64,000 nt of DNA, taken from contig CANLWK010000006.1 of assembly GCA_947494805.1 (NCBI GenBank), forward strand, positions 1-64,000, given 5' to 3'. Positions 53,374 to 61,384 of the stretch are shown here, piece by piece; position 1 is the stretch's first letter, and every line of letters starts with the position of its first letter. Position numbers and translations under genes: made by a program. The notes under the pieces were generated by a model that worked only from the letters and a program-made list of their open reading frames with translations, had not been told where the DNA came from and did not search any database. This DNA is from an uncultured Croceitalea sp. (lineage in GTDB: Bacteria > Bacteroidota > Bacteroidia > Flavobacteriales > Flavobacteriaceae).

Positions 53374-53583
53374 TTAATTACAACCACAGCCACCACCAGA
53401 TTTACCTCCATTCGCCCCAGCAGCACCTTCACGGTAAATTTGAAAATTGGTTTCAAAGCGTTCAATACCTTTCAAACTCAATTGCATTTCAGCATCATTG
53501 ATGTATACCTTTTCATACTCTTTTACCGCTACGCATGAACTGGTGGCCACAAGTACAAACACTAAAAATGCAACTTTTTTCAT
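53374..53583 (-). CDS. DUF4266 small lipoprotein
   Basis: 69 residues. Lipobox ATSSC17, then AEMQLSLKGIERF and a Gly-rich end KSGGGCGCN (61-69), the hallmark of DUF4266. The two terminal Cys (66 and 68) could bind a metal or form a thioether or disulfide. Together with ApbE (7 bp upstream) and DUF3570 (downstream) it forms a set that recurs in bacteria. Function unknown. Confidence 0.85.
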   Translation of the reverse strand: MKKVAFLVFVLVATSSCVAVKEYEKVYINDAEMQLSLKGIERFETNFQIYREGAAGANGGKSGGGCGCN

Positions 53584-53590
53584 ATGCTGT

Positions 53591-54583
53591 TTATTTTGAT
53601 GTGTTCAACACGATTCCTGAGCTTTTATGAACCTCATTCTCCTCGTCAACGACAACGACCTCCACCCCTTCCAATTGGTTGATCATATGTATGCCACTAT
53701 CCCTTCCCATAATAAAGACCGCAGTAGCCAATGCATCACAAAGTTCGGCACTTTTTGCAAAGATGGACACGCTCAAAATACCTTTTGTCGGATACCCAGT
53801 TCTGGGGTCTATGATATGGGAATATTTTTGTCCTTTAAAAAGAATATATTTTTCATAGTTACCAGAGGTTGCCACCGATGATTCTATCACCGGCAGCCAC
53901 GAAAACACCTTTGTTTTGTCCAAAGGATTGGTAATACCGACCATCCATTTTTCACCGGTATCCTTGGTTCCCCATGTGGTAAGGTCGCCAGAGGCATTGA
54001 TTATGCCGCCCGGCACCCCTTTTGACATTAAAAGCGCTTTGGCCTTGTCGGCAGCGTAGCCCTTTCCAATAGCGCCGAAACCAATTTTCATTCCCTTCTT
54101 TTTGAGAAATACCGTGCTCTTTTCCGTATCCAATATAATATCGTTATATCCGATTTTAGCCACCGAAGCCGCTACCGTTTCTTTTGAAGGCAATTGTTTC
54201 ATGGCACCGTTGAACTTCCAAATGGTATCGACCGAAGCATATGAAATATCAAAAGCCCCATCGGTAATTTCAGAAATCTTTTTGGCACGTTCAATCAGTC
54301 CAAAGAGTTCTTCGCTTACTTCTACGGCTTGCAGGCCCGCATTTTTGTTGACTTTAGTGGTTTCAGAATTCCCGTCCCATGAAGAAATGATTTTTTCGAT
54401 CCGCGTGATTTCGGCTATGGCCTCATTGATATAAATGTAACCAATATCCTCGCTTTGGGCGACTACCGTAATGTCAAAACGGGTACCCATCAATTTGACC
54501 ACTTTTGAGACGTTCACCAAGTCTTCTTGCCCAAAAATCAAGCTAACAGCAAAAAAACAGCAAGTCACAAAATATGCTTTCAT
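53591..54583 (-). CDS. apbE: FAD:protein FMN transferase (ApbE)
   Basis: 330 residues with signal peptide (cleavage near LIFGQ19). ApbE motifs: MGTRFDI, GAIGKGYAADKA (FAD contact), SGDLTTWG, SVATSGNYEKY, SHIIDPRTGYP and the metal-site ELCDALATAVFIMG. Uses FAD to attach FMN covalently to Thr or Ser of extracytoplasmic proteins. Overlaps the thioredoxin gene by 4 bp. No FMN_bind, NqrC or RnfG gene is in the window, so the DUF3570 protein (DASSGAS motif) is the best local substrate candidate. Confidence 0.95.
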   Translation of the reverse strand: MKAYFVTCCFFAVSLIFGQEDLVNVSKVVKLMGTRFDITVVAQSEDIGYIYINEAIAEITRIEKIISSWDGNSETTKVNKNAGLQAVEVSEELFGLIERAKKISEITDGAFDISYASVDTIWKFNGAMKQLPSKETVAASVAKIGYNDIILDTEKSTVFLKKKGMKIGFGAIGKGYAADKAKALLMSKGVPGGIINASGDLTTWGTKDTGEKWMVGITNPLDKTKVFSWLPVIESSVATSGNYEKYILFKGQKYSHIIDPRTGYPTKGILSVSIFAKSAELCDALATAVFIMGRDSGIHMINQLEGVEVVVVDEENEVHKSSGIVLNTSK

Positions 54584-55041
54584 TGAAGGTATGCGTTCAT
54601 TTTAGAAATATAGGCTTTCACCGATTTTTTGTCATAGCCCATTTGGCCATACGTATGTTCATTGCCATCCATCAGTACCACCAAAGGAAAGTGTCCATTG
54701 GGATTAAATTTCTCGGCCAGTTCAGCGTTTACAGTGGCCAGTGCAGCGGGCAAACGATTTCTTTTTTTCCTTGGAAAATCAGCTCTGTACAGCACATAGT
54801 TCTTATCGGCATAAGCAATGAACTCTTCAGAAGTCCAGATATCATGTTCAAGTTTGATACAGGGTGCGCACCAATCTGAACCTGAAAAGACCAGAATAAG
54901 GGGTTTGTCTTCCGTTTTTGCCTTTGACAAGGCCGTGTCAAAATCAGACTGCCAATTTTGGCCCAACAACAGTACAGGGAGCAGTAACAACAAACCGCAA
55001 TATGTCATTTTTGAACAGTGCATGGGGAAACGGTTATTCAA
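54580..55041 (-). CDS. Thioredoxin family protein, secreted
   Basis: 153 residues; several ATGs near the start, the signal segment is CGLLLLLPVLLLG (cleavage near GQ28). Thioredoxin_7-like domain with W57-C58-A-P-C61 (SDWCAPC), followed by a mixed fold. A periplasmic thiol-disulfide role is likely, possibly keeping the Cys of DUF4266 or the Rieske neighbour reduced; inferred. Overlaps both neighbours (8 bp with Rieske, 4 bp with apbE). Confidence 0.85.
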   Translation of the reverse strand: MNNRFPMHCSKMTYCGLLLLLPVLLLGQNWQSDFDTALSKAKTEDKPLILVFSGSDWCAPCIKLEHDIWTSEEFIAYADKNYVLYRADFPRKKRNRLPAALATVNAELAEKFNPNGHFPLVVLMDGNEHTYGQMGYDKKSVKAYISKMNAYLQ

Positions 55042-55492
55042 AAATCCTCAAGATATCGCCCTCTAAAGAAGTATTGAAAATTTTTAATGGATTGTCGGTA
55101 ATGGTGTTTATTGGAGTTCCGTTCTGTGAAAAACGAGAACCGTGGGTACTACATCTAAAGATACCACCATCTTCACTGATAAAGCGTACTTGATCTGTCT
55201 GTTGGTGGCTGCAAATTTGACTTGCAGCAACCAGTTCACCCTCTAAGTTTCGCGCCACTACAATATCTGTAAGACTTTCACTCGAGTTTGATTTTACCAA
55301 TACAAAACCACCGTTATTTGCCAATGCAGCAAAATCAGGATTGGTCAAATCGATAACAAAATCAACCCCTGATGGCTCAGGGAAGGTCACCAACGCTTCA
55401 CGTCGGTTTGACGAACACGAATGTAAACAAGGATAGGCAACGGCGAAAGCCGCACTGGCGCCAAGTGTCTTTAAAAATTTTTTTCTTTCCAT
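55034..55492 (-). CDS. Rieske 2Fe-2S lipoprotein-like protein
   Basis: 152 residues. N-terminus MERKKFLKTLGASAAFAVAY is Tat-like (RK rather than RR) with a lipobox-like LHSC26. Rieske cluster ligands C94-x-H96 and C114-x-x-H117. First gene of the five-gene cluster that continues with thioredoxin, apbE, DUF4266 and DUF3570, suggesting electron transfer on the outer face of the inner membrane or at the outer membrane. No cytochrome b partner is present, so it is not a bc1 subunit here. Confidence 0.85.
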   Translation of the reverse strand: MERKKFLKTLGASAAFAVAYPCLHSCSSNRREALVTFPEPSGVDFVIDLTNPDFAALANNGGFVLVKSNSSESLTDIVVARNLEGELVAASQICSHQQTDQVRFISEDGGIFRCSTHGSRFSQNGTPINTITDNPLKIFNTSLEGDILRIFE

Positions 55493-55542
55493 AGCAGTAT
55501 TGGGGTTTATAAAAAGAACGTGTTTTTTAACACAATCGTATA

Positions 55543-56721
55543 CTAATACCCAAATGTACCAAACTCGCTTTCAATGGTCAATTTTTTGGTTTCTGAAGCC
55601 TCTACGCGCCCGATGATTTTGGCATCAACATCAAAGGCCTTTGAAATAGCGATAAGTTCTGCGGCTATCGCCTCGTTGACATACAGTTCAAGTCGGTGTC
55701 CGCAGTTAAAAACTTGGTACATTTCTTTCCAGTCCGTACCCGATTGTTCTTGAATCAACTTGAACAAAGGCGGAACTTCAAAAAGACCATCTTTGATGAC
55801 ATGGAGGTTATCGATAAAATGCAGGATCTTTGTTTGGGCACCACCGCTGCAATGCACCATCCCATGAATATCTTCAGGGGTATACCGCTCTAATATCTTC
55901 TTGACAATGGGTGCATAGGTTCGTGTTGGTGACAGTACCAATTTACCAGCATCCAGCGGTGCGTTGGCCACAGCATCGGTCAGTTTGGTCTGGCCCGAAT
56001 ACACCAAGTCTTCAGGAACGGCCGCATCAAAACTTTCGGGATATTTTTCGGCCAAATACTTTGAAAAGACATCATGACGGGCCGATGTCAATCCGTTACT
56101 GCCCATACCCCCGTTGTACTCCTTTTCATAGGACGCTTGCCCAAAAGAAGCCAATCCGACAATGACGTCGCCTGCCTTGATATTGGCATTATCGATAACG
56201 TCATTACGCTTGAGTCTGGCCGTAACGGTAGAATCTACGATAATCGTGCGTACCAAATCACCTACATCGGCCGTTTCGCCACCTGTAGAATGAATGGTCA
56301 TGCCATGCGCCTTTAAATCGGCAATAAGTTCTTCGGTACCATTGATAATGGAAGAAATGACCTCACCGGGAATCAAGTTTTTGTTTCGTCCAATGGTCGA
56401 AGAAAGCATAATATTATCCACGGCACCCACACAGATCAGATCATCAATGTTCATGATGAGGGCATCTTGGGCTATCCCCTTCCAAACGGAAAGGTCACCG
56501 GTTTCTTTCCAGTACATATAGGCCAATGACGATTTGGTGCCGGCGCCATCGGCATGCATCACCAAACAGTGTTCTTCGCTACCCGTAAGGTAATCGGGTA
56601 CAATCTTACAGAACGCTTTCGGAAACAGTCCTTTGTCAATGTTCTTTATGGCATTGTGCACGTCTTCTTTTGAGGCCGAAACCCCGCGCTGTGCATATCG
56701 TTTACTGGTGTCTGATGACAT
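55543..56721 (-). CDS. purM: Phosphoribosylformylglycinamidine cyclo-ligase (AIR synthase)
   Basis: 392 residues from the ATG at 56721; the longer open frame up to 56820 lacks homology-like content and would include the promoter. PurM-type ATP-binding N-terminal half (MHADGAGTKSSLAYMYW, HSTGGETADVGDLV) and C-terminal half with VHCSGGAQTKI and NCGHRLELY. Catalyses FGAM to AIR in purine synthesis. Longer than the E. coli enzyme (345), typical of Bacteroidota. Single gene. Confidence 0.92.
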   Translation of the reverse strand: MSSDTSKRYAQRGVSASKEDVHNAIKNIDKGLFPKAFCKIVPDYLTGSEEHCLVMHADGAGTKSSLAYMYWKETGDLSVWKGIAQDALIMNIDDLICVGAVDNIMLSSTIGRNKNLIPGEVISSIINGTEELIADLKAHGMTIHSTGGETADVGDLVRTIIVDSTVTARLKRNDVIDNANIKAGDVIVGLASFGQASYEKEYNGGMGSNGLTSARHDVFSKYLAEKYPESFDAAVPEDLVYSGQTKLTDAVANAPLDAGKLVLSPTRTYAPIVKKILERYTPEDIHGMVHCSGGAQTKILHFIDNLHVIKDGLFEVPPLFKLIQEQSGTDWKEMYQVFNCGHRLELYVNEAIAAELIAISKAFDVDAKIIGRVEASETKKLTIESEFGTFGY

Positions 56722-56738
56722 GGAATCTGGTGTTTGGA

Positions 56739-56746
56739 CAAAAATA
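56739..56746 (-). promoter_or_regulatory. Promoter -7 box of purM
   Basis: CAAAAATA on the plus strand is TATTTTTG on the minus strand, exact TAnnTTTG, 17 bp before the ATG at 56721. It supports that start over upstream in-frame codons. Confidence 0.5.
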
Positions 56747-56937
56747 AGAAAACGGAAGTTCTGGGTCAGAGATATTTTGGGGGAAATTTTAGCAGGGCAT
56801 TCTTGAAATTGACAAATCAAACGACCAAAATGTCAAAAAAAGTTAATGTTTTAAACCCGTTTATTTCTAAACCGAAAAATGAAGTATTTTAAATGATAAG
56901 TTACACAATCACCATCAACGCACTCAAACATGCCCCT

Positions 56938-57501
56938 ATGAAACTTTCTACTAAAACCCTCTTATTACCCATCCTTTGCCTTTCGTTCCTATCGCTAAAT
57001 GCCCAATATGAAATGAAGCCCGTAGCGGGGTATTCACCACAAATAGGTCTAATGGTGTATATGCTAGAAAATTTAAAGGAAAGAATTACGGAGCAGGTAA
57101 AGGATTTGGACCAAACACAGACCGATTTTATGTTCGATGAAGAAGCCAACAGCATTGGAGCCCTGATCATGCATCTGGTGGCCACGGAAGCCTATTATCA
57201 GATTGAAAGCCTTGAAGGTCGCCCCTGGACCGAAGCCGACGAAGAACGTATGGGCCTGGGCGGTGAACTGAACAAGGCATCAAAACAAAAGCTCAAAGGA
57301 AAGCCCATTCAACACTACTTAAAGCTGTGGGACGAGGTTAGGCAAAAAACCTTGACCGGACTACAGACAAAAGACGACGCTTGGTTTGCATCGGCCATAG
57401 ATGACGGTTTTAACCATCATTGGGCATGGTACCATGTGATGGAGCATTCGGCAAATCATATGGGGCAAATTGCATTGGTAAAGAACAGATTGCCTGAGTG
57501 A
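56938..57501 (+). CDS. DinB family protein, secreted
   Basis: 187 residues from the ATG at 56938 (an in-frame ATG at 56893 precedes it without a signal-like start). Signal peptide (cleavage near SLNAQ). Four-helix DinB fold with the metal His set in IMHLVATE, NHHWAWYHVMEH and SANHMGQ. DinB proteins are often thiol-dependent metalloenzymes; substrate unknown. Directly followed by the second cassette-like array. Confidence 0.75.
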   Translation: MKLSTKTLLLPILCLSFLSLNAQYEMKPVAGYSPQIGLMVYMLENLKERITEQVKDLDQTQTDFMFDEEANSIGALIMHLVATEAYYQIESLEGRPWTEADEERMGLGGELNKASKQKLKGKPIQHYLKLWDEVRQKTLTGLQTKDDAWFASAIDDGFNHHWAWYHVMEHSANHMGQIALVKNRLPE

Positions 57502-57530
57502 GTTATATGCTCTTTACAATTGATTTTGCA

Positions 57531-57654
57531 GGCAACGGAGGTTTTGTATTTTTTCTCAAAACTAGATCCATAAGGTTTGGCGACTTCATAAATGTACACT
57601 GACCTTTCGTTTAAGCCCTAAAGTCCGCATTATGTTTAGGTTTTGTTAGGCTCA
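57531..57654 (-). repeat. attC-like site closing the 57.6-58.3 kb cassette
   Basis: On the minus strand it runs from TGAGCCTAAC (57654-57645), inverse of 58320-58329, through GCTTAAACGAAAGG (compare GCTTAATCGAAAG in site A) and an arm pair GCGGACTT/AAGTCGC, to a CCGTTGCC core at about 57531-57538. Length 124 bp, matching sites A and B. Confidence 0.55.
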
Positions 57655-58307
57655 GTCTTTTTCGCTTTCCTATTCAGTTCTCGTATATGACGTTTTTCCA
57701 AGCGTCCAACTTTTCTATCCCTTTTAAGCATGTCGTTTTGAGTCAAATAATGAATAGCTAAGAATATTTGCACATTTCTGTCTTTTAAATTCCACTCCTC
57801 GCTATTTTCGATTAGGCTTATTGAAATATGGTTTATATTGGTGAAGCCCCCGACGGCCTTTAGTTTTTCGGCATAATATTCCAAGAATTTATTTGATTTT
57901 CCTAGTGCCCTTATCCAGTCAATTACGATTTCATTGTAACTAAAGACAATGATTTCATGTTCATGTTCAGGTTTACTAACCAAAAAAGTTGCTTTGGAAA
58001 TCCACCATATTTTATTGAATGTAGAATCCGAGATTTTAGAATACAATCTTTTCTGTTTTCTCCAACTGATTTTTTTTCGGAGATGTTTATATTCCCAGTC
58101 ATTAAGTTTGGGGAAAGAACTATTTATGCAATTCCCAAATTTTGCCCTGTCCGTAGTACCACAAAATTCAGATTGGAAAAAGTCCGTAATCATGTTTAAA
58201 TCCGTAATTTCAGATTCTGAGAAATATGCTTTCAAATCCACTTGAGAGTTTTGCCCAAGACAAGTTCCGAATGTTAAAAACATGAAGTAGAATAGTGGAA
58301 ATTTCAT
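57636..58307 (-). CDS. Hypothetical secreted protein in a cassette-like unit
   Basis: 223 residues with signal peptide (LFYFMFLTFGTCLG, cleavage near GQ20). Mature region helical and basic, with Cys residues at about 48 and 58; C-terminus KKTEPNKT. No family recognised. The gene starts 13 bp after the opening GTT core and its last codons read through the closing core (EPN), the same interlock as at 9808. Function unknown. Confidence 0.6.
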   Translation of the reverse strand: MKFPLFYFMFLTFGTCLGQNSQVDLKAYFSESEITDLNMITDFFQSEFCGTTDRAKFGNCINSSFPKLNDWEYKHLRKKISWRKQKRLYSKISDSTFNKIWWISKATFLVSKPEHEHEIIVFSYNEIVIDWIRALGKSNKFLEYYAEKLKAVGGFTNINHISISLIENSEEWNLKDRNVQIFLAIHYLTQNDMLKRDRKVGRLEKRHIRELNRKAKKTEPNKT

Positions 58308-58329
58308 TGGTTTGAGATTGAGCCTAACG
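57645..58329 (-). mobile_element. Cassette-like unit on the minus strand
   Basis: On the minus strand it opens with GTTAGGCTCA (58329-58320) and closes with the perfect 10-bp inverse TGAGCCTAAC (57654-57645). GTTAGGC and GCCTAAC match the integron consensus cores GTTRRRY and RYYYAAC exactly. The only gene fills the unit. Confidence 0.6.
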
Positions 58330-58434
58330 GTCTCGGCTATGGCCTCGTGGCCAGCGCCAGACAGTTTTTAATAGATTGAAGTTAGGAAAAAATGACCAAG
58401 CAATCAGCCATGGGCCATAGCCATTGTTGGCAAC
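58323..58434 (-). repeat. attC-like site preceding the minus-strand cassette
   Basis: From GTTGCCAAC (58434-58426, minus) with perfect 10-bp arms GGCTATGGCC/GGCCATAGCC (about 58418-58409 and 58345-58336) to GTTAGGC (58329-58323). About 110 bp. It is the best-formed site in the window, with the order R'', L'', L', R' expected of attC. Confidence 0.6.
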
Positions 58435-58439
58435 TGTAT

Positions 58440-58841
58440 TTATTTCAGTTTTATAATAGTCCCAGGTTGCTCAAAAAGCAAAGTATCATTTTTCAAAACT
58501 CCATTGTAGAAAAGTGTATCCCCTTTAATTTCCAAAACTTCAACTTTTACTCCGCCCGAATCGTTTATTAGCCGTTCCAGCTCGTCCAATTCATTCAGTT
58601 CCGTGTCATAGGTCAAAATCCAGTTGCAATCGTCCAAATATTTTATAATTGCGTGAGTACTATCCCCAGCCTTTTCCCATTCAACTTGTCGTCCATTTTT
58701 GCGAATTATATTCGAGCTAATCGGGTAAATGGAATCTCCGGGGATCAAAAAAGTCCCGTTTTTAAAATCTGAACATTTCAAGTCCTGCCCACAGGAGGAA
58801 AGTCCGATAAAGATTAGCGTTAGAATTATTAATTTATTCAA
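58440..58841 (-). CDS. Hypothetical lipoprotein
   Basis: 133 residues from a TTG at 58841; lipobox FIGLSSC14 immediately follows a typical signal segment (KLIILTLIFIGL). The frame stays open up to 58997, but that extension (CHAKPALVAVK and so on) resembles translated repeat DNA and I leave it out. Mature part: SIYPISSNIIRKNG, then beta strands around VEVLEIKGDTLFYNG and a C-terminal IIKLK. No family known. It sits just upstream, on the minus strand, of an attC-like site, so it is probably cassette cargo, but its opening core is unclear. Confidence 0.5.
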   Translation of the reverse strand: MNKLIILTLIFIGLSSCGQDLKCSDFKNGTFLIPGDSIYPISSNIIRKNGRQVEWEKAGDSTHAIIKYLDDCNWILTYDTELNELDELERLINDSGGVKVEVLEIKGDTLFYNGVLKNDTLLFEQPGTIIKLK

Positions 58842-58998
58842 ATTATTGGTAACAATTGTATATCCTAACAAGTTAGTATATTCCTTAAAAAGAAACGTAA
58901 TCATTTCTGTATTTGTAAGAAGCGTAATAGGCAATTTGACAGCTACCAGAGCGGGTTTGGCATGACACTTCAACATCAAAGCTAAATTGCTGAGCAAA

Positions 58999-59442
58999 CT
59001 ACCGCCATGATTGTAACTCTATCAAATTATCCTCGGGATCACTGGCATAAACAAACGTGATGTCACCGACACCATTTACGGTTCGGGTGGTAATCTCACC
59101 GCAGGCTTTACCACCGTTTGCCTTTAAGATTGTCAGCGTGGCCGCCACATCATCCACTTCAAAGGCCAGATGTCGCAACCCTTGATGGTTTGGGGGCAAT
59201 GCTTTTTGTGTTTGAACTCCCGTATATTGGTATATCTCCAAGGTTGGCCCATGTTCCCCATGCCCAGGTAACAGCAAGTGCGCACCGGTTAAACTTGCGT
59301 TGCGCAGGCCCGTCCCCTTTTCAAGCCATGGCCCTGATTGTTTACGAACTGGCGGTACCAATTGACAACCAAAGGTTTTGATATAGAAATCAGCAAGTTT
59401 TTTCCAGTCCAAACTAACAATATTGGTATGGGCAAATCGCAT
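58999..59442 (-). CDS. VOC family (glyoxalase-fold) protein
   Basis: 147 residues with two betaalphabetabetabeta modules: first strand RFAHTNIVSLDWKKLADFY, internal GPTLEIYQYTG and HLAFEVDDVAATL, final NLIELQSW. Metal ligands His5, Glu73 (LEIYQ), His91 and Glu143 are in the expected places. Substrate unknown. Last gene of the MarR-led operon (7 bp after the cupin gene). Confidence 0.8.
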   Translation of the reverse strand: MRFAHTNIVSLDWKKLADFYIKTFGCQLVPPVRKQSGPWLEKGTGLRNASLTGAHLLLPGHGEHGPTLEIYQYTGVQTQKALPPNHQGLRHLAFEVDDVAATLTILKANGGKACGEITTRTVNGVGDITFVYASDPEDNLIELQSWR

Positions 59443-59449
59443 AAGGGCT

Positions 59450-59815
59450 TTAAATTTTATCCAGATTAGAAATGGTCAAATCGTTGGTGACATCGCCCGT
59501 ATTCAAGGTAGCTTCGGGTTCAAATAGCAAGACACTTACTTCTTCTGGAGCATAAGGCCTATGTGCCACCCCTTTGGGAATGATCACAAACTCTCCCTTT
59601 TCCAACACTAAGGTTTTCGCTTTAAGTTCTATAAAAAGTTGTCCCGCGATAACATAAAACAGTTCGTCTTCATACTCGTGTTGGTGCATCACAAAGTCAC
59701 CCTTGAACTTGGCGATTTTCACTAATTGACCATTGAGTCCCCCAACTATTTTTGGTGACCAATGCTCATGGAAGGTTGTCAACTTTGCTGCGAGGTTTAC
59801 CTTTTCTATTTCCAT
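59450..59815 (-). CDS. Cupin domain protein
   Basis: 121 residues from the ATG at 59815 (GTG at 59821 in frame). Cupin motif 1 with metal ligands in MHQHEYEDELFYV and motif 2 in GEFVIIPKGVAHRPY. Small single-cupin protein of unknown substrate. Operon spacing 7 bp to the next gene, 14 bp from the GNAT stop. Confidence 0.8.
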   Translation of the reverse strand: MEIEKVNLAAKLTTFHEHWSPKIVGGLNGQLVKIAKFKGDFVMHQHEYEDELFYVIAGQLFIELKAKTLVLEKGEFVIIPKGVAHRPYAPEEVSVLLFEPEATLNTGDVTNDLTISNLDKI

Positions 59816-59829
59816 AACCACAGTATAAT

Positions 59830-60282
59830 TTATACTTCTAAAAAGAAGCGTTCTTTTGATTTTGAAACGGCCCCGATGCGCTCGTAAAACTTAATGGCAC
59901 GCAGGTTGAAATCAGGAGTTTGCCACTGCACATGGGTGCAACGCAGTTTTTGGCATTCTTCTTTGATACGATTCACCAATTGTTCCCCAATACCGAATCC
60001 CCTAGCTTTTTCGGTCATAAAAAGGCAATCCATATACACATAAAAATTTGCATCCCATGTAGCAAATTGTTTCATGTACGTGGCATACCCTATCAGTTGT
60101 TTTTCCTGTTCCACCACCAAACAATACAAACTTGGCGATGGCATAAAAAGATGCTCGGCAAGTTGTTCCGCCTTGCCATTGGGGTCAAAAGCTGACCTTT
60201 CGTACAGCGCATGCTGTGCACACAAGTGTACGATATTGTCCATATCTGATGGTTTTGCAAAACGTATTATAGGTTCGTTCAT
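59830..60282 (-). CDS. GNAT family N-acetyltransferase
   Basis: 150 residues. Acetyl-CoA loop EKARGFGIGEQLVNR (about 93-107, R/QxxGxG/A), strand YVYMDCLFMT and C-terminal FYERIGAVSKSKE. Substrate unknown. Part of the operon that begins with marR. Confidence 0.85.
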   Translation of the reverse strand: MNEPIIRFAKPSDMDNIVHLCAQHALYERSAFDPNGKAEQLAEHLFMPSPSLYCLVVEQEKQLIGYATYMKQFATWDANFYVYMDCLFMTEKARGFGIGEQLVNRIKEECQKLRCTHVQWQTPDFNLRAIKFYERIGAVSKSKERFFLEV

Positions 60283-60336
60283 AGCTCTTTTTGGAATTTA
60301 TGGTTCAAATACAGCTCAACTCTGGTCGCTGATGGT

Positions 60337-60807
60337 TTAGGCTATCATTGTTTTGGGTTCATGGTCTATTTTAAAATTGCACGAATTTGCAATAAAGCAC
60401 ATTTGATTGGCTTCTTCGTGCAATTGATTCGCTCTTTCAAGATGCTCTGGACTTTCAATGGAAACTGTCGGATGTAAGGTGACTGCAACAAATTTTCCAC
60501 TTCCGTTAGCAGACTCCTCCATGATTCCCATAGCATCATCTACATAATCAAGCACCACAATTTTATGGACAGAACATAAGTGCAAATACCAAAGCATATG
60601 ACATGCCGATAAGGAAGACAAAAACAGGTCTTCGGGATTGTATCGTGAGGCATCTCCCCGAAAAGATGGGTCTGATGACCCCAAAATTTCATGTTGTTTA
60701 CCCGCTACGAGTATGGTGTGGTCACGTTGATATGATTTATAGTCAAGGGTTCCTTTACCTTGATTACCGGTCCATCGGATTTTGGTGCTGTATTGGTGTT
60801 TTTTCAT
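60337..60807 (-). CDS. OsmC family protein
   Basis: 156 residues. OsmC/Ohr fold with a Cys in LSACHMLWYL and a second in FIANSCNFKI, the usual peroxidatic pair. It likely reduces organic hydroperoxides. Overlaps the MarR start region by 4 bp, so the two are co-transcribed, as in other MarR-controlled oxidative stress genes. Confidence 0.85.
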   Translation of the reverse strand: MKKHQYSTKIRWTGNQGKGTLDYKSYQRDHTILVAGKQHEILGSSDPSFRGDASRYNPEDLFLSSLSACHMLWYLHLCSVHKIVVLDYVDDAMGIMEESANGSGKFVAVTLHPTVSIESPEHLERANQLHEEANQMCFIANSCNFKIDHEPKTMIA

Positions 60808-61292
60808 GTTGCTGCCTCTAATTTTTCTAGAATTCGATCGCCAAATGATAGTTCTTCTAGGTTGGTTTCCAGCGTATTCAAATGTTGTATGATGGAAACA
60901 TCGCCATTCAACGATTCAAAAATGGCTGCGGTACCACAATCCCAAATTTGGGTAAAAAGCGGCAGTTTTTGCGTGGCCTTTTCAGTCAATTGAAATACCG
61001 TTTTTCTTTTATCATGCGTATCCTTCATGTTTTTCAAATACCCCTTGGCAACCATTTTATTGGTAATGTTGATAACGGATTGATGCGTAAAGCGCAATTG
61101 ATGTGCAATTTCCATTACTGAAACATCAGGAGCTTTATTAACAATGGTCAACACCAAATACCAATTGGGCTCCACATCTAAGGCCATTTTTTTATACATG
61201 GCACGAACACTGTGTGACATCTTATCGCTAATACGTTTTAAGCGCGCGTCAAGACTCGCATGATTCAACTGCCTAATCAAATCATCACCCAT
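60804..61292 (-). CDS. MarR family transcriptional regulator
   Basis: 162 residues. Winged-helix with MEIAHQLRFTHQSVINITNKM (split over two helices) and wing DTHDKRKTVFQLT. Only one Cys (IWDCG), far from the N-terminal position that senses hydroperoxide in OhrR, so it is not an obvious OhrR. First gene of the operon with osmC, GNAT, cupin and VOC; promoter box at 61309. Confidence 0.85.
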   Translation of the reverse strand: MGDDLIRQLNHASLDARLKRISDKMSHSVRAMYKKMALDVEPNWYLVLTIVNKAPDVSVMEIAHQLRFTHQSVINITNKMVAKGYLKNMKDTHDKRKTVFQLTEKATQKLPLFTQIWDCGTAAIFESLNGDVSIIQHLNTLETNLEELSFGDRILEKLEAAT

Positions 61293-61308
61293 ATTGTAGT
61301 CATTTTTT

Positions 61309-61316
61309 CAAATATA
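61309..61316 (-). promoter_or_regulatory. Promoter -7 box of the marR operon
   Basis: CAAATATA on the plus strand is TATATTTG on the minus strand, exact TAnnTTTG, 16 bp before the ATG at 61292. Confidence 0.5.
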
Positions 61317-61348
61317 ATAAAAAACGCAGTTAACTGCGTTTTTTTTGA
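61317..61348 (-). terminator. Terminator between the DUF6463 gene and marR
   Basis: AAAAACGCAGTT-AACTGCGTTTTT, a perfect palindrome with a T-run on both strands. It ends the upstream transcript (61385 gene) and leaves marR with its own promoter. Confidence 0.75.
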
Positions 61349-61384
61349 ATGGAAAACGATGGAACAAAGTAATTGCCAATAGGT

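Noticed and set aside
58842-58997. N-terminal extension of the lipoprotein ORF (MLSNLALMLKCHAKPAL...)
   Set aside because: It precedes the signal peptide and lipobox and looks like translated repeat or cassette-site DNA.
60804-61292. Calling the MarR protein OhrR because it neighbours osmC
   Set aside because: The N-terminal redox Cys of OhrR is absent; the only Cys lies in the C-terminal half.
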